From Syngnathus acus (lineage: Eukaryota; Chordata; Actinopteri; Syngnathiformes; Syngnathidae): a stretch of 64,000 bases of DNA. The notes beneath the pieces are model-generated. The model was given only the letters and a program-made list of their open reading frames with translations, did not search any database and had not been told where the DNA came from. Within the stretch, counting starts at the first letter, position 1. Every line of letters begins with the position of its first letter. Below are positions 1-13,348 of this stretch, piece by piece. The stretch spans positions 9,619,412 to 9,683,411 of the forward strand of contig NC_051102.1 in the NCBI RefSeq assembly GCF_901709675.1, given 5' to 3'. A program made the position numbers and the translations under genes.

Positions 1-500
1 TTTGTCTTCTTACAAGACTGAATTGCAAGCGAACACGCGAGTATTTCATTTCAAGCCGTTTTCCTCGTTCTTTTTACTCGCTTGTCACCAGGCGGCCCAT
101 GTGTACTTGAAGCGGTGCACATTTGGTGTAATGCAAATTGTTGTGGGACCTTTTCAGTTAGTGTTCAATAAATCGTTTCTAAGCAGCAATACACATTGGC
201 TTTTCTTGTGCTTAAAATCATCAAAGCCGATATGCAGAAAGGCACAGTGCAAACTATGGGAACAAATTAACATTGGGAAGAAAAAAAATCAAATCTTAAT
301 GTCAAACAGCGAACTTCATTCACTTTACGCTGTTTGCGAGAAGATTTGTCGCCCGTTCAATAGTTCAGAGGACGTTTCCTCGCGTCAATATCACAGGGAG
401 TGCAAAACATTTAGATGGCTGGCTTGAAGCAAAGCATGAAGGAGGCCGATGCGCCGTTTTGCTTTCCGGCTACTTCCATTTTGCTGTGGGTTGGCGTTTC
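1..500. other. 3' flank / 3' UTR of aldh9a1
   Basis: This stretch lies downstream of the aldh9a1 stop codon, which is read on the minus strand. The part nearest the stop is presumably 3' UTR. I see no second gene. The long open frame on the plus strand (2-427) has no recognisable domain and no splice logic. No minus-strand AATAAA (plus TTTATT) is visible here, so the polyadenylation site may be non-canonical or outside the window. Confidence 0.5.
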
Positions 501-4243
<3,743 letters not shown>

Positions 4244-4790
4244 ATTTAGCTTGTTGATTCCGCGGCTTTCTGATGCACCGACAATTGCAAAGCATACAAT
4301 ATTTTTACAGACTGAAAAAAAAGAAGAAGAAAAAACTCGTCTTCATATATCACATTTCAACATGACACAAGCTGACACGATAGGAGCAAGTAGTACTGCA
4401 AAATAGACACATTTGCACTTACTGTCATTTGTTAAAATATTTCGCTGTCTTGAGAAGAACTTACCACGACGCTAACTCTAGGCTTAAAAACAGTGCAACT
4501 TTGTTCATTATAGTTTACGTTAGCTTCTTCTGCAGCTTCAACTTGGAGGCGGGACTTACGAAAAACGTCACTGTACGATTAGATATTATTTTCATCCGGA
4601 AATTCGATTTAAAAAAAACAAAAACCTTAAATGCCGATTTTATGAGGCTTGAATACATTTAAAAGCAGAATAAGCACATCTAAAATATTAAGACTCAACT
4701 TTCACGAGTGCATAAAGCAACGTGTGGCGATATGGGAGGAGCTCAGTGCGTGATCTTCCAGCCCGGCGCTCTCGGCAGCACATTGCAAGT
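4244..4790. promoter_or_regulatory. Bidirectional promoter region of aldh9a1 and uck2
   Basis: The two start codons diverge from either side of this 547-bp interval, so both 5' UTRs and both promoters must fit here unless there are upstream non-coding exons. The uck2-proximal side (4735-4900) is GC-rich with several CpGs. No TATA box sits at a convincing position on either side. The assignment rests on geometry. Confidence 0.6.
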
Positions 4791-7700
4791 ATGGCCGGCG
4801 ACTCCGAAACACCCCCCCGGGACCGGGGCGACCATACCGACGTAATACGACAACCTTTTCTCATCGGTGTCTCCGGGGGCACCGCCAGCGGAAAGGTTAG
4901 CATTATAGCTAGCGACTTAGGTATCTTTGACAATTGTCACTTGTTCTTTTCGCCACGCGTTTAATGACGTATCACATCTCGTGTGTCTACCGGCTGACCG
5001 CGTGGCTTCGGTGCCGCTTGATTGACAGCTGCATCATGTCCCCCCCCCAACATTGACCTGGTTTAATCCTAACGCGGAAAAAAAAAAGAGCTTTTTAGTG
5101 ATTTCAGTTTCCCTCTCTTTCTCTATTTTTTCAAATTTAAAATGGTCATCATCGTAGGTGGCAACCCACGATTTTACCTGAGCTTAGCTGCCAGGCTAAA
5201 TTCCATCAGACGCTAACTTAGCTCGCTATGGAAGACAATAGCCAGTGCTAGCCTACATCTTAGCCTGTTTGTAAACAGTCCCAAGCTTCAAACAAATGTG
5301 CATTAAACTGGAATAAAACATAGTAAAATGCGCGTTTACGTTTGTATATCGAAATAATGGCGACTTCAAGACTTCGGTCTTAAACGAGAATAACGAGTGA
5401 CCCATATTTGACAGCAGCGTTTTAAAGATTTCCGACGGCTCTTTGTTCGATAAAGGTGAACGCAATGCCTGCTTATACGGAACCATCCATTTTGCAACAT
5501 GTGCGAAATCAGCCTGCCATCACTCTCTTGTAACGAATAAAATCTCACGCAGCCAAATAAGCACATTCGATTGATTGATTTTTTTCAGTAAAATTACGTT
5601 TTATGAAAACTGAAATAGTTAATTCAATGCAAACCGATAGAAATTAGTACTGTGTTGAAACTTTTTTTTTTCTAATCAAAGATTACATTTCACTAAAGAC
5701 AATTTCAGTGAAATGGCAGAGCAAACCAAATGAGATAATTATGTGGAACAATAGTCACCTTTTATCTTGAGAACCTTGAGAACATTGGCTCTATGGAATA
5801 ACTCCAATAAAGGACTGTTCAAAAAATAAAACCTCAATGTGCTACCATTAAAAAGTAAAATTATACAGCAATTAGCACATGTGATGAGGTTTTTGCTGGT
5901 AAGGCACATTTCATATGACGCCTCGGCTTTATATTTTCAATTGTTGGTTGCTTACAAGTGACTGTCTTGTGCAGAAACACTGGCAAAACCAGTACGATTA
6001 CATCGCTTCATTTCATCACTGTATATTTGAGATAGAAATTTCAAATGCACCACCTAAGAAACAGGTCGAGCAGATCCAGCCTGCGTAAAATTAAACAAAT
6101 TGGGACACAAGTTATTTAAAAAACAAAATCCGTACACTGCCTGCTTCAGTAGTGAAATATGCACTAATATTATAGTTTGTATATTTCTTGTCACCTGTCA
6201 GTGGCACTAGTCTAATATGGCCCTTAGAATCTTGCAGTCCGGTTCCCATTCAGTAGCTGCGTGGCTCGCATGATGTAATCTCTGCTTGGACGAAAGCAGC
6301 CCTGCATCACGGCAGTGCATTGTTTTAGATTTGCGTGGATGGCATGATGTAATCTTAACCAATTTGTATGGAAGCAGCACTAGCGTCGTTTTTAGATTCA
6401 CATCAGAGATTCAGAATGCCAATAAGTGATTAATTGCCATCAAGTCTGCTGCGATAAGCACCCAGATTGACCGTTCTCCCCTCATATGGACATTCTAATG
6501 ATGTCCTCCAAAAATTACTGGCATGCTTCGTTTTGATTGGAATTCAAGGAATGTTTTATTTATGGGTCTAATTGAAAATGTATGAATTTTATAATAATAA
6601 TTAAATAATGAATTGCCTGCCAATCAACATTGGAGTAGGCCTGACGGGAAATGTTTGACATTAGTGCGGCTCAATTTGATGAACACAACAGCAACCCAGC
6701 CTCGGGCAGTCCGAACGCACTGTCAGCATTTACCGGGAGACGCGTTTAGTTGTCCAGGGTCAATGGGGACACTGCAGGGTAGGCAACGAGTGCAAATTTA
6801 TTCAAAGGAATTGTGCTGTTTTTGAAATGATTATTTTACTTCCAAAAAATTGTTATTCCATCACAAAGCTATGCTTTCTTACTAAATCTGGTGCAAAAGA
6901 AAATTGGTAGCAATTTGTAGAATTTTGGGGGGAGTTGTGGCACCAATTGCAGGTGCAAATTACTTTTATTTTTGCCTCGCTTTGTGCTCGTAGTCGTCCG
7001 TATGCGGCAAGATAATGGAGCTGCTGGGCCAAAACAAGATTGACCATCACCAGAGGCAGGTGGCCATCCTGAGCCAGGACAGCTTTTACAAGGTGCTGAC
7101 CCCTGAGCAGCAAACCAAGGCGCTCAAGGGCCAGTTCAACTTTGACCATCCAGGTACACAAAGCTTGGTTTCCTTGTCGCATTGCCGTAGAAAATCAAAT
7201 GCTTCGGTCCATCAAAGATAAAAATACGTATGCCGAAGCATGAGCTCCATTTTAGGATTGTCTTTAGCTCACCCTAACCCTTCTTCCGGTTTCAAATGCC
7301 AGCTCGGAGATTGAAGCAAACAGCTGCTGGCTGACGGTTAGCAAACGTATCGCGGCAGCCACGCCACCCTCTAGGGGAAAAAGAAAAAAAACATGCCTCT
7401 AACTACATCTGAGCAAATGTCCCCGTCCTTTCCTTGCTTGTAGATGCCTTTGACAATGAGCTGATCATGCAAACACTCAGGGAGATCCTGGAAGGGAAAA
7501 CTGTCCAGATCCCAGTTTATGACTTTGTCACTCATTCCAGGTGAGCACACATGACCAAGGTGTGTTTCTTATGCTCTGTGCATTTAAGCGTGCTGAAGTC
7601 AGCCGCGCCAGTTTCCCACCACTCGTGTCTGCTCACTTGGGGAAACCTTTGTGTGCGTTTCAGGAAGGACGAGTTTGTCACGGTGTATCCGGCCGACGTG

Positions 7701-8521
7701 GTCCTCTTTGAGGGCATCCTGATGTTCTACTCTCAGGAGATCCGAGACCTATTCCAGATGAAGCTGTTTGTCGACACGGACCCGGACACGCGCTTGTCTC
7801 GTAGAGGTGAGGGGCGGGGCATCTATATTTGTGGAGCGGAGTGTGTGTTTTTTTTCCACCTCCAACTATTCTGTTCGCCTCGCTAGTACCGGTGTTGAAT
7901 AAAATTATTTGATAGACAAAAGAATGACAGAGAAAAGAATGAGTAAACGTCATTGGCTGTTTTTTTTTTTTTCTTTGCCTAAAATGGCTGCCACATTGAT
8001 ATATCATATTTCACCATGGCTGTTATTGCACAGCATTTATTCATTTCCTTTTCCAGTTTTGAGAGACATCGGTGAGCGTGGGCGGGAGTTGGAACAAGTG
8101 CTGAGTCAGTACATAACTTTTGTGAAACCAGCCTTCGAGGAGTTCTGCTTACCGGTATGTGACTTGGCCAAATCAACGTGGCAGCTGTGCAGATTCACAT
8201 TTTGACACACTTCACGTTTTCTTTGCCTCAACTAGACGAAGAAGTACGCCGATGTGATTATACCCCGCGGAGCAGATAACCTCGGTAAAGCTCCGATAGT
8301 CGCTTCTCCCGCTCGCTGAAGCGTAAGTGTTCCCCGTGAGGGTTTTGGACCGCTCATCCTTTTCCTTTGTGTCCGCAGTGGCCATCAACTTGATAGTACA
8401 GCACATCCAAGACATTCTCAACGGCGGCCCAAACAAGCGGCACAACGGCTGCGCCAACGGCCACGGCCCCGGCCCCCCGCGGCAACGACGGACGTCCGAG
8501 TCCAGCAGTCGGCCGCATTGA
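4791..8521 (+). CDS. uck2: Uridine-cytidine kinase 2, 7 exons
   Basis: Cytosolic pyrimidine-salvage kinase that phosphorylates uridine and cytidine to UMP and CMP. Exons: 4791-4895, 6994-7153, 7444-7540, 7664-7806, 8057-8154, 8236-8284, 8379-8521. All phases join, giving 264 residues (human UCK2 has 261). The P-loop GGTASGKS (residues 29-36) is split by intron 1 between Lys35 and Ser36. Other landmarks are LSQDSFYK (substrate-site Asp), [34 protein letters not shown] (lid region), [12 protein letters not shown] and the UCK2-type tail SESSSRPH. The start was chosen because MAGDSE is the UCK2 N-terminus. The tail just before SESSSRPH is Pro/Gly/Arg-rich and GC-rich. UCK1 is less likely given the N- and C-termini. 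Confidence 0.97.
4896..6993. other. uck2 intron 1
   Basis: Non-coding, AT-rich for most of its length, with a CpG-containing first 300 bases continuing from the promoter. It holds one short imperfect tandem duplication at 6255-6405. I see no RNA gene or intact mobile element. Confidence 0.6.
6255..6405 (+). repeat. Imperfect tandem duplication, two units of about 70-80 bp
   Basis: Two adjacent units share GCGTGG, then GCATGATGTAATCT, then GAAGCAGC and a closing TTTTAGATT. The first begins near 6258 and the second near 6333. They are diverged in the middle. This is probably a local duplication in uck2 intron 1. Confidence 0.6.
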
Positions 8522-9625
8522 CCTCGCCGCACCTCTCTTCTCAAAGCGAAGAGGGGTGACGGGCCAGCGCTGTAAATACTACGAATAATAACGATGCCTT
8601 TTGGCGCCACTGTATTTAAGAGTGAAAGGAGAAAAGATTTGCGTCAAGAATCAAAAGGCCTTTTTATTATCATGACTAGTCCTTGCTATGAGTTCCATTC
8701 ATTCTAATGGTTGAAGTTTGGCATTCACGTTTATGGCGGGAGGGTCAAGAAGAAGCGCTTAGTCTCATGAAGACCTTGGGCTTGTATGGACCCACATTTT
8801 TTTTTCTTGCAGGTTTATCTATGGTTTCCATGTGTCCCCCTGTGGCTTTATGAACGTTCATGCTGATTATGAATAAAAGAGGGGAGAAGATTTTTTTATT
8901 TTAATTTCTGATAAAACTTGAACCTGATAAATGTTTGTTTGGATGTGGGCTCCAAAACGAGGTTGGACAAACTCAGATTGCACTTTGTATTTGTATGACA
9001 ATCTTAGTATTGTTTCTTTTCAGTGTTCCCCTGTCTTGTGAAGTGTGATGTGTAAAGTCCACAGCATTTGTTTACGCTGCCCTGTTACATTAGTTTGCCG
9101 CAGCAGAAACGACGACATTAGCAAAGGCTGAGTTCATACCTCATCGATGGTGCCAAGATTCAGGGTGATAGCTTGCTATGGCATGGCTGTTACATAGTTG
9201 AACTACTTTAATTGGCTGCAATAGGAACAAGAATCGGAATAAGGTGTTGCAAAATAAAGCTTGGTGGGGTTTTTTTGCAAAATGATATTGCAGGCACAGC
9301 ATGCTCAGGTTACTAAAAGGGTAATTGATGCAGCAGCAATAGCTCATGTGGCTGCAAACTACCGAAATCCACCACAATGCCTCCATGAAGTTGCCTCAGG
9401 TTAATATGCACATCAAGTATCCACGTCACTCAGTTGGACTTCAGATTACAATGAAACAATCAAATACTTTTTTTTTTTTCCCCCTTCCCTATTCTCTACT
9501 ATATTTATTTTTTATGATCCAATTATGCTGAATAATGCCACTGGATAATACTTGAAAGACTTTTACATGGTGACGTCATCAATCCTCATTTCATAGCGTT
9601 CAATAAACTGAGCTGACCAAGTGTC
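8522..9625 (+). other. uck2 3' UTR with two candidate poly(A) signals
   Basis: Sequence after the uck2 stop codon. AATAAA occurs at about 8872. It occurs again at about 9600, where a GU- and U-rich tract follows within 40 bases, the usual arrangement for an efficient cleavage site. Short and long transcripts are therefore both plausible. No coding potential was recognised. Confidence 0.5.
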
Positions 9626-9939
9626 TGTGTCTTGTCTTTTTTTTTTTTTGGTCCGTTTCTCCCGTCCCATCAAACGTAATGCAAAGCTTATGAGCAGGAT
9701 CCATGAGCTTTATGGCCTGTAGATGGCGATGTTTCCCAATGTTGCATATGTAAAGAGTGGTTTCCTTAAATGTTTACAAACACGGTTTTTAATTTCTAAA
9801 ATAAAAATGCGTGGAGTTTCTCAACTTCTCCACAGTCTATGCTACCTCAGCTTTCAAACAAGACCCGTTGTGAATAATTTAATTTTGTTTTAAATGTCCA
9901 ACAGTCATTTTTATTGCCAAGTGAACTGAATCTTTAGAG

Positions 9940-10030
9940 TCTGTTCACTCAAAAGATTCGTTCAAAAGAATCGTTCACCGAATCGTTTGCTACACTTTCT
10001 TATTTATTTATTCATTTATTTATTTATTCA
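9940..10030 (+). repeat. Short TTCGTTCA-type repeat and ATTT tract flanking the satellite
   Basis: The stretch 9940-9990 has several GTTCA/TTCGTTCA words in tandem. It is followed by a run of TTTATT units up to the start of the satellite-like sequence at about 10031. The same GTTCACT words recur at 12600-12665, beyond the satellite. Confidence 0.45.
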
Positions 10031-11254
10031 TTCACCCCCACCTCCTGATTGGCTGTTTGGTCTGTGACGTCACTTGAACACTCCAAAGGTCACAGGTGTC
10101 AAGCTCTAGTCCTCGGGGCCGCGTTCCAATATGTTTTCCAAGTTACCCTCGTTAAACACACCTGCGTGAAAAGTTTTAGCCACTTTCACGTTCTGCAGGA
10201 GCTAAAACTTTTCCCGCAGGTGCACTTAACGAGGGAATCACACGGACACTCCATTAGGTACACCGCCATTTTCAAGTGTACCTAATAACAGGCCACTTTA
10301 TTAGGGAAATATCATGGTCAAAGGTCACAGGTGTCAAGCGCTAGTCCTCAGGGCCGCGTTCCAATATGTTTTCCAAGTTACCCTCGTTAAGCACACCTGC
10401 GTGAAAAGTTTTAGCCACTTTCACGTTCTGCAGGAGCTAAAACTTTTCCCGCAGGTGCACTTAACGAGGGAATCACACGGACACTCCATTAGGTACACCG
10501 CCATTTTCAAGTGTACCTAATAACAGGCCACTTTATTAGGGAAATATCATGGTCAAAGGTCACAGGTGTCAAGCGCTAGTCCTCAGGGCCGCGTTCCAAT
10601 ATGTTTTCCAAGTTACCCTCGTTAAACACACCTGCGTGAAAAGTTTTAGCCACTTTCACGTTCTGCAGGAGCTAAAACTTTTCCCGCAGGTGCACTTAAC
10701 GAGGGAATCACACGGACACTCCATTAGGTACACCGCCATTTTCAAGTGTACCTAATAACAGGCCACTTTATTAGGGAAATATCATGGTCAAAGGTCACAG
10801 GTGTCAAGCGCTAGTCCTCAGGGCCGCGTTCCAATATGTTTTCCAAGTTACCCTCGTTAAACACACCTGCGTGAAAAGTTTTAGCCACTTTCACGTTCTG
10901 CAGGAGCTAAAACTTTTCCCGCAGGTGCACTTAACGAGGGAATCACACGGACACTCCATTAGGTACACCGCCATTTTCAAGTGTACCTAATAACAGGCCA
11001 CTTTATTAGGGAAATATCAGGGTCAAAGGTCACAGATGTCACGCTCTAGTCCTCCGGGCCGCGTTCCAATATGTTTTCCAAGTTACCCTCGTTAAACACA
11101 CCTGCGTGAAAAGTTTTAGCCACTTTCACGTTCTGCAGGAGCTAAAACTTTTCCCGCAGGTGCACTTAACGAGGGAATCACACGGACACTCCATTAGGTA
11201 CACCGCCATTTTCAAGTGTACCTAATAACAGGCTGCTTTATTAGGGAAATATCA
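10031..11254 (+). repeat. Satellite array, 235-bp units
   Basis: The word AAAGGTCACAG occurs at 10085, 10320, 10555, 10790, 11025 and 11260, exactly 235 bases apart each time. Five full units are nearly identical. Each carries an inverted repeat of about 33-nt arms: CCCTCGTTAA...GTTTTAG against CTAAAAC...TTAACGAGGG. A second inverted pair, ATTAGGTACACC/GTGTACCTAAT, lies after it. Units 2-4 each give the same 68-codon open frame, which is a by-product of repetition and not a gene. The identical spacing shows recent amplification or homogenisation. The leading part (10031-10084) resembles the 157-bp unit found at the other end. Confidence 0.95.
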
Positions 11255-11456
11255 TGGTCAAAGGTCACAGGTCCTCGGGGCCCCATTCCAACATGTTTTC
11301 CAAGATTCCCTCGTTAAGTGCACCTGCGTGAAAAGTTTTAGCTCCTGCAGAACGTGAAAGGAGCTAAAACTTTTCACGCAGGTGCGCTTAACGAGGGTCA
11401 CTTGGAAAACATGTTGGAACGCGGCCCCTCGAGGACTGGAGGTTGACACCCCTGGT
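11255..11456 (+). mobile_element. Palindromic hAT-type MITE, near complete
   Basis: A long near-perfect palindrome. The left arm starts at about 11272 (CCTCGGGGCC...) and the mirrored right arm ends at about 11435, with only about 15 bases between the inner arms near 11347-11361. The right end TTGACACCCCTG (about 11443-11454) is the mirror of the CAGGGGTGTCAA type of end seen in hAT-like elements, one of which lies at 60896. The left end is merged with the 235-bp satellite unit. The 235-bp units contain a truncated version of this element. Confidence 0.75.
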
Positions 11457-11890
11457 TTAAGTGAAAAGTGCCACACCCGCCCTCACCCCCACTTTCTGAT
11501 TGGCTGGTTGATCTGTGACGTCACTCGGACACTCCATTAGGTACACTGCCATTTTTAGGTGTACCTAATAACAGGCCAGTTCATTAGGGAAAAATCATGG
11601 CCAAAGCTTAACTGAAAGTGAAAAGTGCCACACCCGCCCTCACCCCCACTTTCTGATTGGCTGGTTGATCTGTGACGTCACTCGGACACTCCATTAGGTA
11701 CACCGCCATTTTTAGGTGTACCTAATAACAGGCCAGTTCATTAGGGAAAAACCATGGCTTAAGCTTAACTGAACGTGAAAAGTGCCACACCCGCCCTCAC
11801 CCCCACCTCCTGATTGGCTGGTTGATCTGTGACGTCACACGGACACTCCATTAGGTACACCACCATTTTCAAGTGTACCTAATAACTTTA
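11457..11890 (+). repeat. Satellite array, 157-bp units
   Basis: GTGAAAAGTGCCACACCC occurs at 11461, 11618 and 11775, a period of exactly 157. Each unit contains CTGATTGGCTGG (a CCAAT-box-like word), a TGACGTCA word and the ATTAGGTACACC/GTGTACCTAAT inverted pair that also appears in the 235-bp units. The last copy is truncated. The two arrays therefore share about 90 bases and differ in the rest of the unit. Confidence 0.92.
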
Positions 11891-13348
11891 TGCATTTTTT
11901 GCACGTGTCAAGAATGTGTATTTGACTTTGCTCTTTATTTACAGAACGTAAACACATACATATTATCATATAAAGCAGTTAACCAAATGTCAGATTTTTG
12001 TTTTCATGCCCAAAAAAATAAAAACAAGGAATAAAACACCAGACAAGTTTGAACAGGTTTTAATGTTTATTAAAATAATAATAATAAAAGTACATTTCAC
12101 ACCAGCAATCTAATGTGTAATTGCAGTAGATATATTGGATAACAATATTTAGGCGTATATATGCAACCACGTTATTTTAAGTGTTATAAAATCGTTGTTG
12201 CATAATGGCGCATCCCTTCATGCAATACAGTTACCCGTTAGCTTGGAGAAAACGTGCATAAAAGAAGTGGTGTTTCAGTGAGTGGTTCTTTCTTTCCTTG
12301 GCAAATCTACATTCTGGCTTACATAGTTCACGCCGGGAGGGAGACGCAACACATTCACTGACTGAACCGTTGATGCACGGGAAGGATGGCAGTTGACCCG
12401 TTGACTCGTTCGCGAACGGCAAAGTCAGGATTGGTTCCCTCACTGATCCGTTCTCGCGATCAACTGGAAATGCAAATCACTCACGACTCGTTCGTAAACA
12501 GGAAGTTACGTCATTTCTTCGTTTTGTTTTACGGCGAGGTGGCACCAGCTTCAATGCGCATTACCGACACCTACTGGTTGATGTCATATGAACTGAAAAA
12601 AGAACCAATCACTTTAGGAAGTGATTCGTTCACTCGTTCACTGAAAGGATTTGTTCACTCACGAGCCAACACTAACTTGGGACGAAATGAGTGAAATATC
12701 GTTGAGTGTCTTATCTATATCGCGTCGTCCATATGAGACACTTTATTGATTTTTTTTTTTCAAACCCCGACACTAACAATCAAACTTTAACTTCAAGCCT
12801 TAAAGTCAAACTTCCATTTTGCATTTTAATCTCGGGATCAACATCACTCGCACTGAAGATTGAATAAAAACAAACAGCAGTTTTCCATCAGACATTAGTC
12901 TGTCAAGAAAGGACAGATGACAAGACAGTGTTTATTTCATTTTATTGATTGATGAATTTGACTATCAGCGACACAGTCCCAAAAGAATTGGGAGGGATAT
13001 CATTTATTTACATGCGTTTCAACTGACATTCCTTCTAAAGACCGTCAACTAGGTTGCATCCAGTTCCATCAATGTGGTCCACCTATTTGATAAACAACTC
13101 TTATTGGCATGCTCCTATACAAATAGATAAATTAATTTAAGTAATGCCCGTCCTGAGCCAATTGAGGATGCTACACAATATGCATACTATATGTCACTTT
13201 TTGGAGTGTGCAATCGAGGGTGGAAGATCCAGTCAACGTTTGATTGGCGGCTCAATACCATGGCAGGAAATTATATCAGTGGGTGAAATGGAGGATGAGT
13301 GCATGAATGGACTAATTAGAATGTCGGACGTTGGATGTCGAAACCACT
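11891..13348. other. Intergenic region and probable rbp1 3' UTR
   Basis: AT-rich and without a gene. The stretch from about 12265 to 12690 is a separate repeat-like block rich in GTTCACT/CGTTCA words. Minus-strand AATAAA words at about 12931-12946 and 13003-13008 are candidate poly(A) signals for the rbp1-like gene, whose stop is at 13349-13351. Confidence 0.5.
12265..12690. repeat. Dispersed repeat with GTTCACT/TCGTTCA words
   Basis: It contains clustered GTTCACTGA, CGTTCACTCG and TTCGTTCACT words near both edges and a CpG-rich centre unlike the surrounding AT-rich sequence. Similar words occur at 9940-9990. No transposase is recognisable and the family is not identified. Confidence 0.4.

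Noticed and set aside
2-427. 141-codon open frame at the left edge
   Set aside because: It has no recognisable domain, is on the strand opposite to aldh9a1, and is compatible with chance or antisense of a 3' UTR.
10049-10990. Four nearly identical 68-78 codon open frames
   Set aside because: They are repeats of one satellite unit read in the same frame, with no start context, domain or splice signal. They reflect repetition, not a gene family.
10085-11260. Regularly spaced repeats as a CRISPR-like array
   Set aside because: Units are 235 bp, contiguous with no unique spacers, in a vertebrate genome.
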